Part shown: positions 45,993 through 56,900 of the stretch, one piece after another
Layout of the letters: every line of letters starts with the position of its first letter
Position numbering within the stretch: position 1 is the stretch's first letter
Assembly: GCF_022846435.1 (NCBI RefSeq)
Contig: NZ_AP025627.1
Location: 2,700,001 to 2,764,000, forward strand
Length of the DNA stretch: 64,000 bases
DNA from: Parageobacillus sp. KH3-4
Lineage (GTDB): Bacteria; Bacillota; Bacilli; Bacillales; Anoxybacillaceae
Reading direction: 5' to 3'
Notes under the pieces: model-generated
What the model saw: the letters and a program-made list of their open reading frames with translations, nothing else
Told to the model about the DNA's origin: nothing
Databases searched by the model: none
Made by a program: the position numbers and the translations under genes

Positions 45993-46460
45993 TTAAAAGC
46001 CTAAAATCGCTTTAATCATCGATGTCGTTTCTCCCCCGCGGTAAAATACATACAAGAGCAAATATACAGCTATGCCGGTAACAGCCGTACAAAACCAAAT
46101 TACGCTCGTAATAGGGCCTAATCGTTTATGTCTGATGAGATTATTTTTTAATCCCGATAATATCGTAACAATTCCGAAAATAGCTCCGATCATCGCTAAA
46201 CAAATATGAAAGATTAAGAAGATCGTGTAATAAATGCGGACTCTTTCGGGACCGCCGAAGCTGGTGTTCCCAATAAATAAGGTTCTTGACATATAAATGA
46301 TAAAAAACAATAACGCAAACGATGCTGCCGATAGCATGACTTTTTTATGTGCTTCGACGTTCCGTTGCCGTATTAAGTACCACCCATACCCTACTAGCAC
46401 CGCGCTAATGACAATACAGCTTGTACTAATAGTCGGTAAAACTGGAAATGAATGCTCCAT
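45993..46460 (-). CDS. DUF420 membrane protein (CtaM/YozB family)
   Basis: 155-residue protein with four to five membrane helices and conserved His residues (FHICLA; NVEAHKKVMLSA). DUF420 proteins include S. aureus CtaM, required for maturation of the aa3 oxidase; I recall this from the literature. Adjacent to ctaG in the cytochrome oxidase cluster, which supports an assembly role. Confidence 0.82.
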   Translation of the reverse strand: MEHSFPVLPTISTSCIVISAVLVGYGWYLIRQRNVEAHKKVMLSAASFALLFFIIYMSRTLFIGNTSFGGPERVRIYYTIFLIFHICLAMIGAIFGIVTILSGLKNNLIRHKRLGPITSVIWFCTAVTGIAVYLLLYVFYRGGETTSMIKAILGF

Positions 46461-46513
46461 ATCCCGTTCCTCTCTATACTATCTTATATTGTTATGATAA
46501 TTTTCTTAAAACA

Positions 46514-47410
46514 TTACAACTCAGAAGGTTGCGGCGATACACCCGTTTTCTCCTTTTCCTGCTCTTTTCGATACCATTCCATAAAGACGAAAAAGAGCAT
46601 GGTACCATAAACGATTTCTTGAATAATTTTCATTAATATACCGCCAAGCTGCTGATCTTGAAGAAGCGGAATCGAAAAGAACATCTCCGGCCCTGTTAAA
46701 TCAAGAGAAGCTAGCGTCCCAGCGGGAACACAAAGGGCAAGCGACTCCATCCACATTTTCGGATCGTAATAAGTCGCGTACAACGGCTTACCCGCGAAAA
46801 TAATCAAAGCGCACGCTGGCGTCAACAAAACGCCATCTGCAAAAATATACCCTACCTTTTTAAGGCCGCTAAGAGACTGCCAGCCAGGCATTTTATTGAC
46901 TAGAGGCCACCACATCATCCACGCGGCGATAAAAATCATCGTCGTCATTACCGCATGATAAAGCGCATTACTTTTCACTAAGTCAAAAATAAATGGAACG
47001 TGATAAAGCGAGAACAATCCATTAAATAAAACGATCGCAACAAGCGGTTTTGTCAAAAACGTTATGGTCGCCTTTACCGGCCGAATTTGAAAAAGTCGCT
47101 CAAACAGCCAATTCGGTATTCCTAAAATCAGCAATTGCGGAACCAGCAAATTCAATACTGCCATTTGTATCATATGGGCGCTAAATATCAAATGACCGAG
47201 CAAATCGATGGGAGAACCTTGACAAACGTAAAGCAACACGATGCCCAAGACAAAATACGCTTTCTGCTTGCGCGTTGGCGGTCCCTCGTTTGTAAAACGA
47301 GTTCGCCACGGTCCGACGACCATAAAATAAAGGCACGTAACTAGCAATAGAAACGCAAGGAAATAAGGGCTCCATAACGCGACAAAGCCAAACATGCTTA
47401 ACGACGCCAT
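46514..47410 (-). CDS. ctaG: Cytochrome c oxidase assembly factor CtaG
   Basis: 298-residue membrane protein (about seven helices) of the caa3_CtaG family (FVVGPWRTRF, GSPIDLLGHLIFSAHMIQMAVLNLLVPQLLILGIP). Required for formation of active caa3 oxidase in B. subtilis, probably in copper insertion. GAGGTG before ATG at 47410. A terminator separates it from ctaF. Confidence 0.93.
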   Translation of the reverse strand: MASLSMFGFVALWSPYFLAFLLLVTCLYFMVVGPWRTRFTNEGPPTRKQKAYFVLGIVLLYVCQGSPIDLLGHLIFSAHMIQMAVLNLLVPQLLILGIPNWLFERLFQIRPVKATITFLTKPLVAIVLFNGLFSLYHVPFIFDLVKSNALYHAVMTTMIFIAAWMMWWPLVNKMPGWQSLSGLKKVGYIFADGVLLTPACALIIFAGKPLYATYYDPKMWMESLALCVPAGTLASLDLTGPEMFFSIPLLQDQQLGGILMKIIQEIVYGTMLFFVFMEWYRKEQEKEKTGVSPQPSEL

Positions 47411-47487
47411 CTTTATTCACCTCAATCTTTCACCTTTCATTATACTACATTCATCACGTTTGTCTATTGTTCAGCGCTATCATATCA

Positions 47488-47526
47488 ATAAAAAGGGAAT
47501 CAGCGAAAAAAGCTGATCCCCTTTTT
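47488..47526 (-). terminator. Terminator after ctaF
   Basis: AAAAGGGGATCAGC and GCTGATTCCCTTTT form a stem followed by a T-run. Confidence 0.85.
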
Positions 47527-47528
47527 GC

Positions 47529-47861
47529 TTACCACCAAACAATTGTCGAAAACGCCCAAACGGTCAAGAAGGCAACAAATACACCGCCATACATGAATAT
47601 AGACGGAATTTCATGTCCTTTATGGCTCATATGCATAAAATAATACAATTGGAACATCACTTGCACAACAGCAAGAAGAAAAATAAATGGAACGGAAAAC
47701 CAATGCGAAAACTTATCATAACCGACCGCAAAAAACGCAATCAACGTTAACAAAATCATCAATACAAACGAAATAACTTGATGTTTCATTTCTTCGGCGT
47801 TTTTCTTGCGGCGGTACTCCAAATTCACGTTTGGATTTTCAGAATTCGTGTGTTGTGCCAT
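47529..47861 (-). CDS. ctaF: Cytochrome caa3 oxidase subunit IV
   Basis: 110-residue subunit with three hydrophobic segments (VISFVLMILLTLIAFFAVGY, FIFLLAVVQVMFQLYYFMHM, FMYGGVFVAFLTVWAFSTI). The HMSHKGHEIP loop and adjacency to ctaE identify it. Four bases separate it from ctaE. Confidence 0.92.
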   Translation of the reverse strand: MAQHTNSENPNVNLEYRRKKNAEEMKHQVISFVLMILLTLIAFFAVGYDKFSHWFSVPFIFLLAVVQVMFQLYYFMHMSHKGHEIPSIFMYGGVFVAFLTVWAFSTIVWW

Positions 47862-47865
47862 ACCA

Positions 47866-48486
47866 TCACCCCACCATTCCCATTAAGTATACAACCGTGA
47901 AAATGAATACCCATACGACGTCAATAAAGTGCCAATAAAGGCTTGCCACATAAAACTTCGGAGCATTATAAAGATTCAAACCGCGCTTTGCGTTGCGGAT
48001 CATAAGCGTTAAAATCCATGATAATCCAAACGCAACGTGGCTACCGTGCAAACCGACTAGCGTATAAAAAGCAGAAGAGAACGCGCTTGTTGAATATTTT
48101 AAACCTTCATGCACGTACTCAGTGAACTCGAAAACTTCCAATCCTAGGAAAGCTAGGCCTAACAACACTGTAATGCCGAACCAAAGCTGCATCTTTTTAA
48201 AATCGAAGTTTTTCATGTGATGTATGGCGTAGACGCTCGTTAAGCTGCTTGTTAATAAGATCATTGTGGAAACAAATACAATCGGCAACTGGAACAGTTC
48301 CTCCGACGTCGGTCCCCCAGCCGTTTTATCCCTAAGCGCGATGAAAGTGGCAAAGAGGGAGGCGAAAAGAACCGTCTCGCCCCCTAAGAAAAACCAAAAT
48401 CCTAAAAATTTATTTTTCCCTTCGAGGGTGGCTCTTTCAGGCGCTGCCGGAAATGTTTCCGCCGTTAATTTTTCTTCAACGTGCAT
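47866..48486 (-). CDS. ctaE: Cytochrome caa3 oxidase subunit III
   Basis: 206-residue subunit III with five membrane helices (FWFFLGGETVLFASLFATFIAL, FYTLVGLHGSHVAFGL, YWHFIDVVWVFIFTVVYLMG). It has the subunit III HGSHV and WHFIDVVW motifs. It abuts ctaD with one base overlap. Confidence 0.95.
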   Translation of the reverse strand: MHVEEKLTAETFPAAPERATLEGKNKFLGFWFFLGGETVLFASLFATFIALRDKTAGGPTSEELFQLPIVFVSTMILLTSSLTSVYAIHHMKNFDFKKMQLWFGITVLLGLAFLGLEVFEFTEYVHEGLKYSTSAFSSAFYTLVGLHGSHVAFGLSWILTLMIRNAKRGLNLYNAPKFYVASLYWHFIDVVWVFIFTVVYLMGMVG

Positions 48487-50345
48487 TATGCCTTAACCCC
48501 CTTTTTCTCTGCTTCGATGACCTCATCTTTATGAATGTGGAAACCGTAGTCGTCAATGATAGAGCGCAAGAACATGGAACCAAAAGTAATCACTAATCCA
48601 AGGATCGCTACCGGCAGACCCCAAGAGTAATCTTTATGATATAAGAAACCAAAGGCAGAAATAAACAATCCAAGCGAAATGACAAACGGCAAGAAAGAAG
48701 GATTCGGCATATGAATGTCTCCAAGCGGCTCTGCCGGAGTAAGTCCTTTTTTGCCTTCCATTTTTTCTAACCAGTAAGCATCCAAACCGCGAACAAGCGG
48801 GATTTGCGCAAAATTGTATTCAGGTGCCGGAGAAGAGACAGCCCACTCAAGCGTACGCCCGACTCCCCACGCATCCGCTTCCGCTTTTTTTCCATTGACA
48901 GAACTGATCACAATGTTGATCAAAAGAATGATAACAGCCGCTGTCATGAAAAAGGCACCAATTGTACTAATGAGGTTCCCAGTGTCCAATCCTTGGTTTG
49001 GCAAGAATGTAAATACGCGGCGCGGCATTCCCATTAAACCAAGGAAGTGTTGGATAAAAAATGTCAAATGGAAACCGACAAAGAACAACAAGAATGAAAT
49101 TTTCCCTAATGTTTCATTAAGCATCTTACCGAACATTTTTGGCCACCAATAATGTGTACCGGCTAGGAGCGCAAATACAACCCCGCCGACGATAACGTAG
49201 TGGAAGTGAGCCACAACAAAATAGGTGTCATGGTATTGATAATCCGCTGGCGCTGATGCAAGCATTACACCTGTCACACCGCCCATGACAAATGACGGAA
49301 TGAACGATACCGCATATAACATCGGCGTTGTAAAGCGGATGTTTCCACCCCACATCGTAAATAACCAGTTAAAGATTTTAATACCGGTAGGAACCGCAAT
49401 CGCCATGGTAGCGACGGCAAAGATGGCGTTGGCCACAGGTCCTAAACCAGTTGTAAACATATGGTGAGCCCACACCATAAATCCTAAAAATCCGATTAAT
49501 ACGACCGCAAATACCATCGAAGAATATCCGAATAAGCGTTTTCGCGAGAAAGTCGCAATAACTTCAGAGAACACACCGAACGCCGGCAATATTAAGATAT
49601 ATACTTCCGGGTGACCGAAAATCCAGAATAAGTGCTCGTAAATAATCGTGTTTCCGCCTAATGCCGGATCGAAGAAATTGGCGCCAAACAAGCGGTCCAA
49701 CATCAGCAAAAGCAGGCCGATCGTCAATGGCGGGAACGCGAATAAAATCAACGCAGAAGCAACGAATGTCGTCCAAGTAAACATCGGCATGCGCATGAAC
49801 GTCATGCCTGGTGCGCGCATTGTAACGATCGTAACAAGAAAGTTAATGCCGCTAATTAATGTACCAAAGCCGGAAATTTGCAAACCTAACAAGTAAAAAT
49901 CAATTCCGTGTCCCGGCGATTCGAGCGATAAAGAAGCGTAAGACGTCCAACCCGCATCAGGCGCTCCCCCTAAAAACCAAGAACAGTTTAGAAACACTCC
50001 GCCGAAGAAAAACAACCAGAACCCTAATGCGTTTAAAAACGGGAACGCGACATCACGCGCGCCGATTTGCAACGGTACAACCGCGTTCATCAACGCGAAC
50101 AACAAAGGCGTTGCCGCGAAAAAAATCATTGTTGTACCGTGCATCGTCATCACTTGGTTAAACAGATCGCCACTTAGAAAATCGTTGTTGGGCTTCATCA
50201 GCTGGATGCGCATAAGAAGCGCCTCTAGACCGCCGATAAGGAAAAAGAGACCACCGGCAATCAAATAAAGAATCGCAATTTTTTTATGGTCAACGGTTGT
50301 AAGGTAGTCCCATATTAGGCTCTTTTTACGAGCTGATGTACTCAC
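48486..50345 (-). CDS. ctaD: Cytochrome caa3 oxidase subunit I
   Basis: 619-residue catalytic subunit, 12 or more membrane helices, binding low-spin heme a and the heme a3-CuB centre. Ligand motifs: MTMHGTTMIFF (low-spin heme ligand His), IFGHPEVYILILP (CuB His-Glu/Tyr region), WAHHMFTTG (CuB HH pair) and YFVVAHFHYVIVGG (heme a3 and a ligands). The length matches the Bacillus caa3 subunit. Co-directional with ctaC and ctaE. Confidence 0.97.
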   Translation of the reverse strand: MSTSARKKSLIWDYLTTVDHKKIAILYLIAGGLFFLIGGLEALLMRIQLMKPNNDFLSGDLFNQVMTMHGTTMIFFAATPLLFALMNAVVPLQIGARDVAFPFLNALGFWLFFFGGVFLNCSWFLGGAPDAGWTSYASLSLESPGHGIDFYLLGLQISGFGTLISGINFLVTIVTMRAPGMTFMRMPMFTWTTFVASALILFAFPPLTIGLLLLMLDRLFGANFFDPALGGNTIIYEHLFWIFGHPEVYILILPAFGVFSEVIATFSRKRLFGYSSMVFAVVLIGFLGFMVWAHHMFTTGLGPVANAIFAVATMAIAVPTGIKIFNWLFTMWGGNIRFTTPMLYAVSFIPSFVMGGVTGVMLASAPADYQYHDTYFVVAHFHYVIVGGVVFALLAGTHYWWPKMFGKMLNETLGKISFLLFFVGFHLTFFIQHFLGLMGMPRRVFTFLPNQGLDTGNLISTIGAFFMTAAVIILLINIVISSVNGKKAEADAWGVGRTLEWAVSSPAPEYNFAQIPLVRGLDAYWLEKMEGKKGLTPAEPLGDIHMPNPSFLPFVISLGLFISAFGFLYHKDYSWGLPVAILGLVITFGSMFLRSIIDDYGFHIHKDEVIEAEKKGVKA

Positions 50346-50377
50346 GATTGTAACCCCCTTTTTAGCAGATTTCCCTA

Positions 50378-51445
50378 TTATTCAACTTTTAAGCTCATTA
50401 AATATTTAGCCAATGCATCAATTTGTTCGTCAGTCAATTGACCGTAAGTGCCCGTCATTTTGTTTCCAGGTTTCACGCCTTCCGGATCTTTCAGCCATTT
50501 TTTCAAGTTCTCTTCATTATGCTCCAAAACGCCAGCAATGCGTTCACGATCGCCAAAGTTTCCTAAGTTCGGTGCTGTGCGCGCTTGCTCTGGGCGTTTA
50601 TCCACCGGAGTAACAGCGTGACATCCGATACAGCTTTTATTGAAAATCGCTTCCCCTTGTTTAGCAACTGGATCGGTAACGACCGGTTTGGCATTTTTCA
50701 TTTTTTCGATCCATTGATTAAATTCTTCTCTAGGAACCGCCTTTACTTTAAAATCCATCAACGCATGGGAAGGACCGCAAAGCTCCGCGCATTTTCCATA
50801 GAAAATGCCGCCTGCTTTTTCAGCATCTTTTTGGTCAAACTCCAACCAAAATTGGTTTTTGTTATCGGTATTAGCGTCCATTTTCCCACCGACTGCAGGA
50901 ATCCAGAAGGAGTGCTTCACATCGGATGCTTTTACATTAAAATACACCCGCTCGTTTGTCGGAACGACCAAATCTTGGCTTGTAATTACTCCATAATCAG
51001 GATATTCAAATTCCCACCAGTAAAGATTTGCGCGGACATTGACAACAAGCGTGTCTTTATCCCGTTTTTCTTTGTTCATCGGCTTTACATCAGCAAGATC
51101 GAACGCCGCTTTCACTGTCGGAACTGCCAAAATAATCAAAAGAATAATCGGTATGACAGTCCAAGTAATTTCCAGTTTATGGTTTCCTTCCACTTGTTTT
51201 GGAATTTTGTTTTCTTGACCTTTACGCTGCCGGAAGCGAATGACAACGTATACAAAGATAATTGTTACAACAATGACAACAAGAACCATGATGGCCGTGC
51301 TAAGCAGCATGAGCGAATACTGCTTGTCTGCCACTTCGCCGGCTGGTTGAAGCGTTGACAAAAACGGCTTACCGCAGCCGGCCAATAAAAACGCCATTGC
51401 GCTAAAAAGAGACAATAAGCGCCAACTATGTAGCCATTTTTTCAT
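50378..51445 (-). CDS. ctaC: Cytochrome caa3 oxidase subunit II (cytochrome c-fused lipoprotein)
   Basis: 355-residue subunit II. Lipobox LLAGCGK near residue 24, two transmembrane helices, a CuA domain (DVKHSFWIPAVGGKMD, CAELCGPSHALM) and a fused C-terminal cytochrome c domain with CIGCH heme-binding motif (about 270) and an axial-Met block (NKMTGTYGQ). This fusion defines the caa3 type. ctaB is upstream. Confidence 0.96.
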   Translation of the reverse strand: MKKWLHSWRLLSLFSAMAFLLAGCGKPFLSTLQPAGEVADKQYSLMLLSTAIMVLVVIVVTIIFVYVVIRFRQRKGQENKIPKQVEGNHKLEITWTVIPIILLIILAVPTVKAAFDLADVKPMNKEKRDKDTLVVNVRANLYWWEFEYPDYGVITSQDLVVPTNERVYFNVKASDVKHSFWIPAVGGKMDANTDNKNQFWLEFDQKDAEKAGGIFYGKCAELCGPSHALMDFKVKAVPREEFNQWIEKMKNAKPVVTDPVAKQGEAIFNKSCIGCHAVTPVDKRPEQARTAPNLGNFGDRERIAGVLEHNEENLKKWLKDPEGVKPGNKMTGTYGQLTDEQIDALAKYLMSLKVE

Positions 51446-51542
51446 AGCCTAATCAAACCCCTCTTTCTCTAAAATATTAAATAAAAAGTATATAAATTCT
51501 TTCTCTGTTATGGAAAGAATTATAAACGAACTGGACAAATGG

Positions 51543-52472
51543 TTAGTCAATCGTCACGATGACCATTGCAACGAACAAAATCGTTAAATAGTTCAGCGAG
51601 TACACAAACATCCATTTTGCCCATTTTAAGTCATCTTTCATTTTAAACCCGTACAGCCCCAATATGAGCCATCCTATGTTTAATAACGTAGCAACCGTTA
51701 AAAACGGCGTGCCTAATGAAAATAAATAAAACGGTAGTGGCAACAGGCACGCGACCCATATCACCATTTGCCGTTTCGTCATCGCAAAACCATGGACGAC
51801 CGGCAGCATTGGAATCCCCGCTGCCCGATATTCCTCGCATCGCTTCATCGCCAACGCCAAAAAATGCGGAGGCTGCCATAAAAACATTAATAAAAACAGA
51901 ATGAATGGGACAACATGAAAATGCGGATCGACCGCCGTCCATCCTATTACCGGAGGCATCGCACCAGAGATGCTTCCGACAACGGTATTTAACGTGTAAT
52001 TTCGCTTCGTCCACATCGTATATAAAAACACATACGTCACTACGCCAATCAATCCGAAAATGGCAGCAGCGACTGTCGTCATCAGCAAACTCAACGTTCC
52101 TACTGTTATTAAAACGATCCCTAGCCACAGCACGCGTCTCGGCTCTATCGTCCCTGTGACAGTCGGGCGCTTTTTCGTGCGCTCCATTAAATGATCAATA
52201 TCACGGTCGATATAGTTGTTAATGCTACACGAACCAGCAATAATAAGCGCGGAACCAAATAAAGCAAAAAAGACAATATGAAGATTTTCTAAAAATTTTT
52301 CCCCCATAAAATATAAAGCGAGCCATAATCCAGTGAACGTCGTAATTAAGTTGGAATGGACAATGCCTATTTTAACAACAGCTGATATTTCTTTCCAAAT
52401 CGATTTTATATTTGCACGCGGGCGCTCTTCTAATTGAATCGTCGTTTCATGCGCCGCTTTCAAATTCGCCAT
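51543..52472 (-). CDS. ctaB: Protoheme IX farnesyltransferase (heme O synthase)
   Basis: 309-residue UbiA-family prenyltransferase converting heme B to heme O. Asp-rich motifs [19 protein letters not shown] and polyprenyl block [12 protein letters not shown] are present, with several membrane helices. I chose ATG 52472 with AAGGAGG upstream; the adjacent GTG is also possible. The longer reading frame to 52565 has no ribosome site. Confidence 0.95.
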   Translation of the reverse strand: MANLKAAHETTIQLEERPRANIKSIWKEISAVVKIGIVHSNLITTFTGLWLALYFMGEKFLENLHIVFFALFGSALIIAGSCSINNYIDRDIDHLMERTKKRPTVTGTIEPRRVLWLGIVLITVGTLSLLMTTVAAAIFGLIGVVTYVFLYTMWTKRNYTLNTVVGSISGAMPPVIGWTAVDPHFHVVPFILFLLMFLWQPPHFLALAMKRCEEYRAAGIPMLPVVHGFAMTKRQMVIWVACLLPLPFYLFSLGTPFLTVATLLNIGWLILGLYGFKMKDDLKWAKWMFVYSLNYLTILFVAMVIVTID

Positions 52473-53003
52473 CACTTCGTTCCTCCTTACTGCAAGTACG
52501 CCAACGACGCTTTTCAACAATAGCATCGCAGAACGCGCACACGCCATGCAGCGATTTTTCATCATCCATCATAACGTATTGTAACACATTTAAAAAGAAA
52601 AGTATCTCCTATTTGTCACTATTTGTCATGAAAACCTGTTTTCTATATGTATATTAAATCACACTTTTTTAGCGGATTGTGAATTTTTTTTGAATAATTT
52701 GTGTCAATTTTTCGAATCGAATAAAGCAACTTGCTCACTCGCGCTGAACGAAAGCGCTTTTTACCCCATTAATATTTCTAGCAAACTTCTTAACATTATT
52801 CAATATGGAAATATGAGTTTCATAAACCCGTTATAGCCGTTGCAACGCTTAGCTGAGTTTATTTTTTGGCTGCATCCGTGTAAAATGGACAGTGGCGAAA
52901 TTGCCCTTGTCATCGCTTTCGTGTAATATTAATGGTATCAGCGCATACTTTACACTGGAATTATTGACAAAACAACATTCTTTAATACAGGAAGGTGAAA
53001 ATT
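52473..53003. promoter_or_regulatory. ctaB/ctaA divergent control region
   Basis: 531 bases without a convincing gene. On the minus strand TACAAT lies at 52584-52579, about 100 bases before the ctaB start, with no clear -35. TAAAAT before ctaA at about 52881 may be a -10. A candidate cre site (separate entry) lies in between. Nothing else was recognised. Confidence 0.45.
52749..52762 (+). promoter_or_regulatory. Candidate CcpA cre site
   Basis: CGAAAGCGCTTTTT agrees with the cre consensus TGWAARCGYTTWCW at 12 of 14 positions. CcpA represses the B. subtilis cta operon, and the site lies between ctaB and ctaA. It is nearly palindromic; the functional direction is uncertain. Confidence 0.45.
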
Positions 53004-53945
53004 TTGCAGCGTTCATTAAAATGGTTTGCCTCGCTGACGACATTGGCAATGTTATTCGTGTTGATTGGTGGAGCGTTAGTGACAAAAACGAATTCTGGAA
53101 TGGGATGCGGCCGGTCATGGCCACTTTGTAACGGTCAACTGGTCCCATCGAAAATTACGCCTGAGCTTGTTATCGAGCTCAGCCACCGCATCGTATCCGG
53201 CGCTGCTGGCATAATGGTGCTCATATTGTCAATTTGGGCGTGGCGCGCCATCGGACATATTCGGGAAACAAAGTTTTTGGCAGCTGTGTCGTTTTTATTT
53301 CTTGTTCTACAAGGCTTGATCGGCGCTGCCGCTGTCGTATGGGGGCAGTCTGATTTCGTGCTCGCTTTGCACTTCGGAATTTCGCTTATTTCATTCGCTT
53401 CCGTATTTTTGCTGACGCTATTAATTTTTGAAGTCGATAAAAAATTCGATGCTGAATCGTTAGTGATCGACTCCAAAATGAAATTTCATATTTACGGCAT
53501 TATTACCTACTGCTACATTGTCGTTTATACGGGAGCGCTAGTCCGCCATAAAGGGGCAAGCTTAGCTTGTCCAAGCTGGCCGCTCTGCGCGAAAACACGA
53601 ATTATTCCCGTACAGCTTCATGAATGGGTGCAAATGGGACATCGAATTGCCGCAGGTCTGCTTCTCGTATGGGTGATTGCAGCGACGGTTCGCGCGGTCA
53701 AGCAACATAAGCGGCAATTTGTCATTTACTGGAGCTGGATCATTTCTCTCGTTCTCGTTATATTGCAAATCGTGACAGGGGCAATGATCGTATTTACCAA
53801 TTTAAACTTATATATCTCTCTTGCGCATGCTCTATTTATTTCTTGTTTATTTGGCGTGCTAAGCTATTTGACCATGCTTGCCTTAAGAAGCGATCGGCAA
53901 AAAACCGAATCACCCCAATCGAAGCTGTCCGCAACAATGAAATAG
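53004..53945 (+). CDS. ctaA: Heme A synthase
   Basis: 313-residue eight-helix membrane monooxygenase converting heme O to heme A. Cys pairs and His are in [13 protein letters not shown] and LACPSWPLC, with [12 protein letters not shown] and [13 protein letters not shown] conserved blocks. TTG 53004 with GGAAGGTGAAAA upstream gives the B. subtilis-like N terminus; the GTG at 52995 lies in the ribosome site. It is the only plus-strand gene of the oxidase set. Confidence 0.94.
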   Translation: MQRSLKWFASLTTLAMLFVLIGGALVTKTNSGMGCGRSWPLCNGQLVPSKITPELVIELSHRIVSGAAGIMVLILSIWAWRAIGHIRETKFLAAVSFLFLVLQGLIGAAAVVWGQSDFVLALHFGISLISFASVFLLTLLIFEVDKKFDAESLVIDSKMKFHIYGIITYCYIVVYTGALVRHKGASLACPSWPLCAKTRIIPVQLHEWVQMGHRIAAGLLLVWVIAATVRAVKQHKRQFVIYWSWIISLVLVILQIVTGAMIVFTNLNLYISLAHALFISCLFGVLSYLTMLALRSDRQKTESPQSKLSATMK

Positions 53946-53969
53946 GCGCTGGAAATCCAGCGCCATCAT
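53945..53969. terminator. Hairpin between ctaA and pycA
   Basis: GGCGCTGG and CCAGCGCC with a 4-base loop lie between convergent ctaA and pycA. The T-tracts are weak (ATCATTTATTT on plus). Confidence 0.65.
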
Positions 53970-56900
53970 TTATTTCGTCAGCTCGATCAATAAATCTCCT
54001 GTTTGAATGGCATCACCGTTTTTCACATAAATGTCTTTGACCACTCCGGAAAACGGTGCCTGTACCGTCGTCTCCATTTTCATTGCTTCCGTAATCATTA
54101 AATGATCGCCTTTATTCACTTTTTCCCCTTTTTCCACCAACACTTTCACTACCGTTCCCGGCATCGTCGCCGCAATATGATTCGGATTCGTGCGGTCTGC
54201 TTTAATGCGTTCCACGACTGCTGATTTAATGCTTTCATCGCGGACAATCACTTCGCGCGGCTGTCCGTTCAATTCAAAATAAACGACGCGCGTGCCGTCT
54301 GCTTGCGGCTGTCCAATGGAAACTAGTTTGACAATCAGCGTCTTCCCTTTTTCAATTTCGACTTCGATTTCCTCGCCAAGGCGCATTCCATACAGGAATG
54401 TTGGCGTATCGAGGACAGAAATATCTCCATATTTTTTCACCGTTTCCGCATATTCTAAAAATACTTTTGGATAAAGAGCATAGGCGATCACATCAAAATC
54501 AGTCACTTCGCGATCTAACGAGTGGTATAATTCTTCTCTTAATTTACGAAAATCTACCGGTTCCAATAATTCACCCGGCCGAACTGTAATCGGTTCGCGG
54601 CCTTTTAAAATAATGCGCTGCAATTCTTTCGGGAATCCGCCGTGCGGCTGCCCTAAATATCCTTCAAAAAACTCCACGACTGAATCCGGGAAATCAAGCG
54701 TATCGCCGCGTTCAAAAATATCTTGCTCGGTTAAATTATTTTGCACCATGTAAAGCGCCATATCGCCGACGACTTTCGATGACGGCGTTACTTTAACGAT
54801 ATCGCCAAACATATCGTTTACCCGGCGATACATTTCCTTCACTTCATCCCAACGATCGCCAAGCCCGACAGCTTTCGCCTGCTGTTGCAAATTGCTATAT
54901 TGCCCTCCAGGCATTTCGTGCATATATACTTCCGTATGCGGAGAGTTCATGCCGCTTTCGAACTCTTGGTAAAATTTCCGCACATCCTCCCAATATCGGG
55001 AAAGCTGCTCAAGCCCTTGTATATTGATTTCCGGTGCGCGCTTTGTTCCTTCTAGCGCGTAGTAAAGCGTGTTGGCGCTCGGCTGCGAAGTCAAGCCCGC
55101 CATCGAGCTGACGGCGACATCGACAATGTCGACTCCAGCTTCAATCGCCTTCGCATACATATAAATACCATTTCCACTCGTATCGTGCGTATGAAGATGG
55201 ATTGGAATATCCACCGTTTCTTTCAGTGCGGAAATAAGCACATATGCGGCCTCCGGCTTCAACAGGCCAGCCATATCTTTAATCGCCAAAATATGTGCTC
55301 CCGCTTGCTCCAACTCTTTGGCGATCGTTTTATAGTAATCAAGATTATATTTCGGACGGCTCGGATCTAAAATATCCCCAGTATAGCAAACGGCCGCTTC
55401 GGCAATTTTTCCGGTTTGCCGAACGGCATCAATGGCCACCGTCATCCCTTTTACCCAGTTTAAGCTGTCAAAAATGCGGAACACATCGATCCCGGCTTGC
55501 GCGGATTTTTCGACAAACTCGCGAATCACATTATCCGGATAGTTTTTATATCCAACTGCGTTGGCAGAACGCAATAGCATTTGGAATAAAATATTTGGAA
55601 TTTTTTCCCGCAATTTCAATAAACGGTCCCATGGATCTTCTTTTAAAAAGCGGTATGCAACATCAAACGTCGCCCCTCCCCACATCTCGAGGGAGAACAA
55701 ATTTGGCAATAATCGTGCTGTCGGTTCGGCGATACGAACCAAATCAATCGTGCGCACGCGCGTCGCAAGCAACGATTGATGCGCGTCGCGGAATGTCGTA
55801 TCCGTCAATAATACGCGATTTTGTTCCTTAATCCATTGTACAAGCCCTTCTGCACCTTTTTCGTCAAGAATTTGCTTCGTCCCGTTTGGAATCGGTTCTC
55901 TATGGCTCACTTTCGGAATACGCGGCTTATCAAAAACCGGTTTTTTCTTTTTGCCGATGCCTGGAAAACCGTTTACCGTAACGGTGCCGATATATGTCAG
56001 CATTTTTGTACCGCGGTCTTTTCGGCGAGGGAACACAAACAGCTCTGGCGTCGTATCAATAAACGACGTATCGTACTCCCCTGATAAAAACTTCGGATGT
56101 TGCACGACATTTTCTAAAAATGGAATATTTGTTTTAATTCCGCGGATTCGGAACTCCCGCAAGTTTCGCAACATTTTTCTTGCGGCTTGCTCAAATGTGA
56201 GCGCCCACGTGGACAATTTCACAAGCAGCGAATCGTAGTACGGTGTAATGACCGCTCCTTGGAATCCGTTACCTGCATCGAGGCGCACGCCAAATCCGCC
56301 GCCGGAACGGTATGCCATAATCTTCCCTGTATCTGGCATAAAGTTGTTTAACGGATCTTCCGTTGTTACGCGCGACTGGATCGCGTATCCGTTAATGCGA
56401 ATATCTTCTTGTTTCGGAATGCCGACTTCTTTGCTATGAAGCGAATAGCCGTCGGCGATCAAAATTTGCGATTGGACAATATCGATCCCAGTGATCATTT
56501 CCGTAATCGTATGCTCGACTTGGATGCGCGGATTGACTTCGATGAAATAAAAATCGTCGCCGGATACGAGAAACTCGACCGTTCCCGCGTTCACGTACCC
56601 TACATTTTTCATGAGTTTGACCGCAGCTTCACATATTCTTTGCCGCAGTTCAGCGGATAGCGAGACGCTCGGCGCCACCTCCACCACTTTTTGATGGCGG
56701 CGTTGCACAGAGCAGTCTCGTTCATAAAGGTGAACGATATTTCCTTCATAGTCTCCTAAAATTTGCACTTCAATATGTTTTGGTCTTTCAATCAATTTTT
56801 CTACATACACATCGTCGCTACCAAACGCGGCTTTCGCTTCCGATTTTGCCCGTTCATACGCTTCTTTCACTTCCGATTTCGAGCGGACGATGCGCATGCC

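Noticed and set aside
50585-51358. 257-codon plus-strand frame across ctaC
   Set aside because: Shadow of the cytochrome oxidase subunit II gene, with no start context or family match.
55295-55831. 178-codon plus-strand frame in pycA
   Set aside because: Antisense to the carboxyltransferase domain; no evidence of expression.
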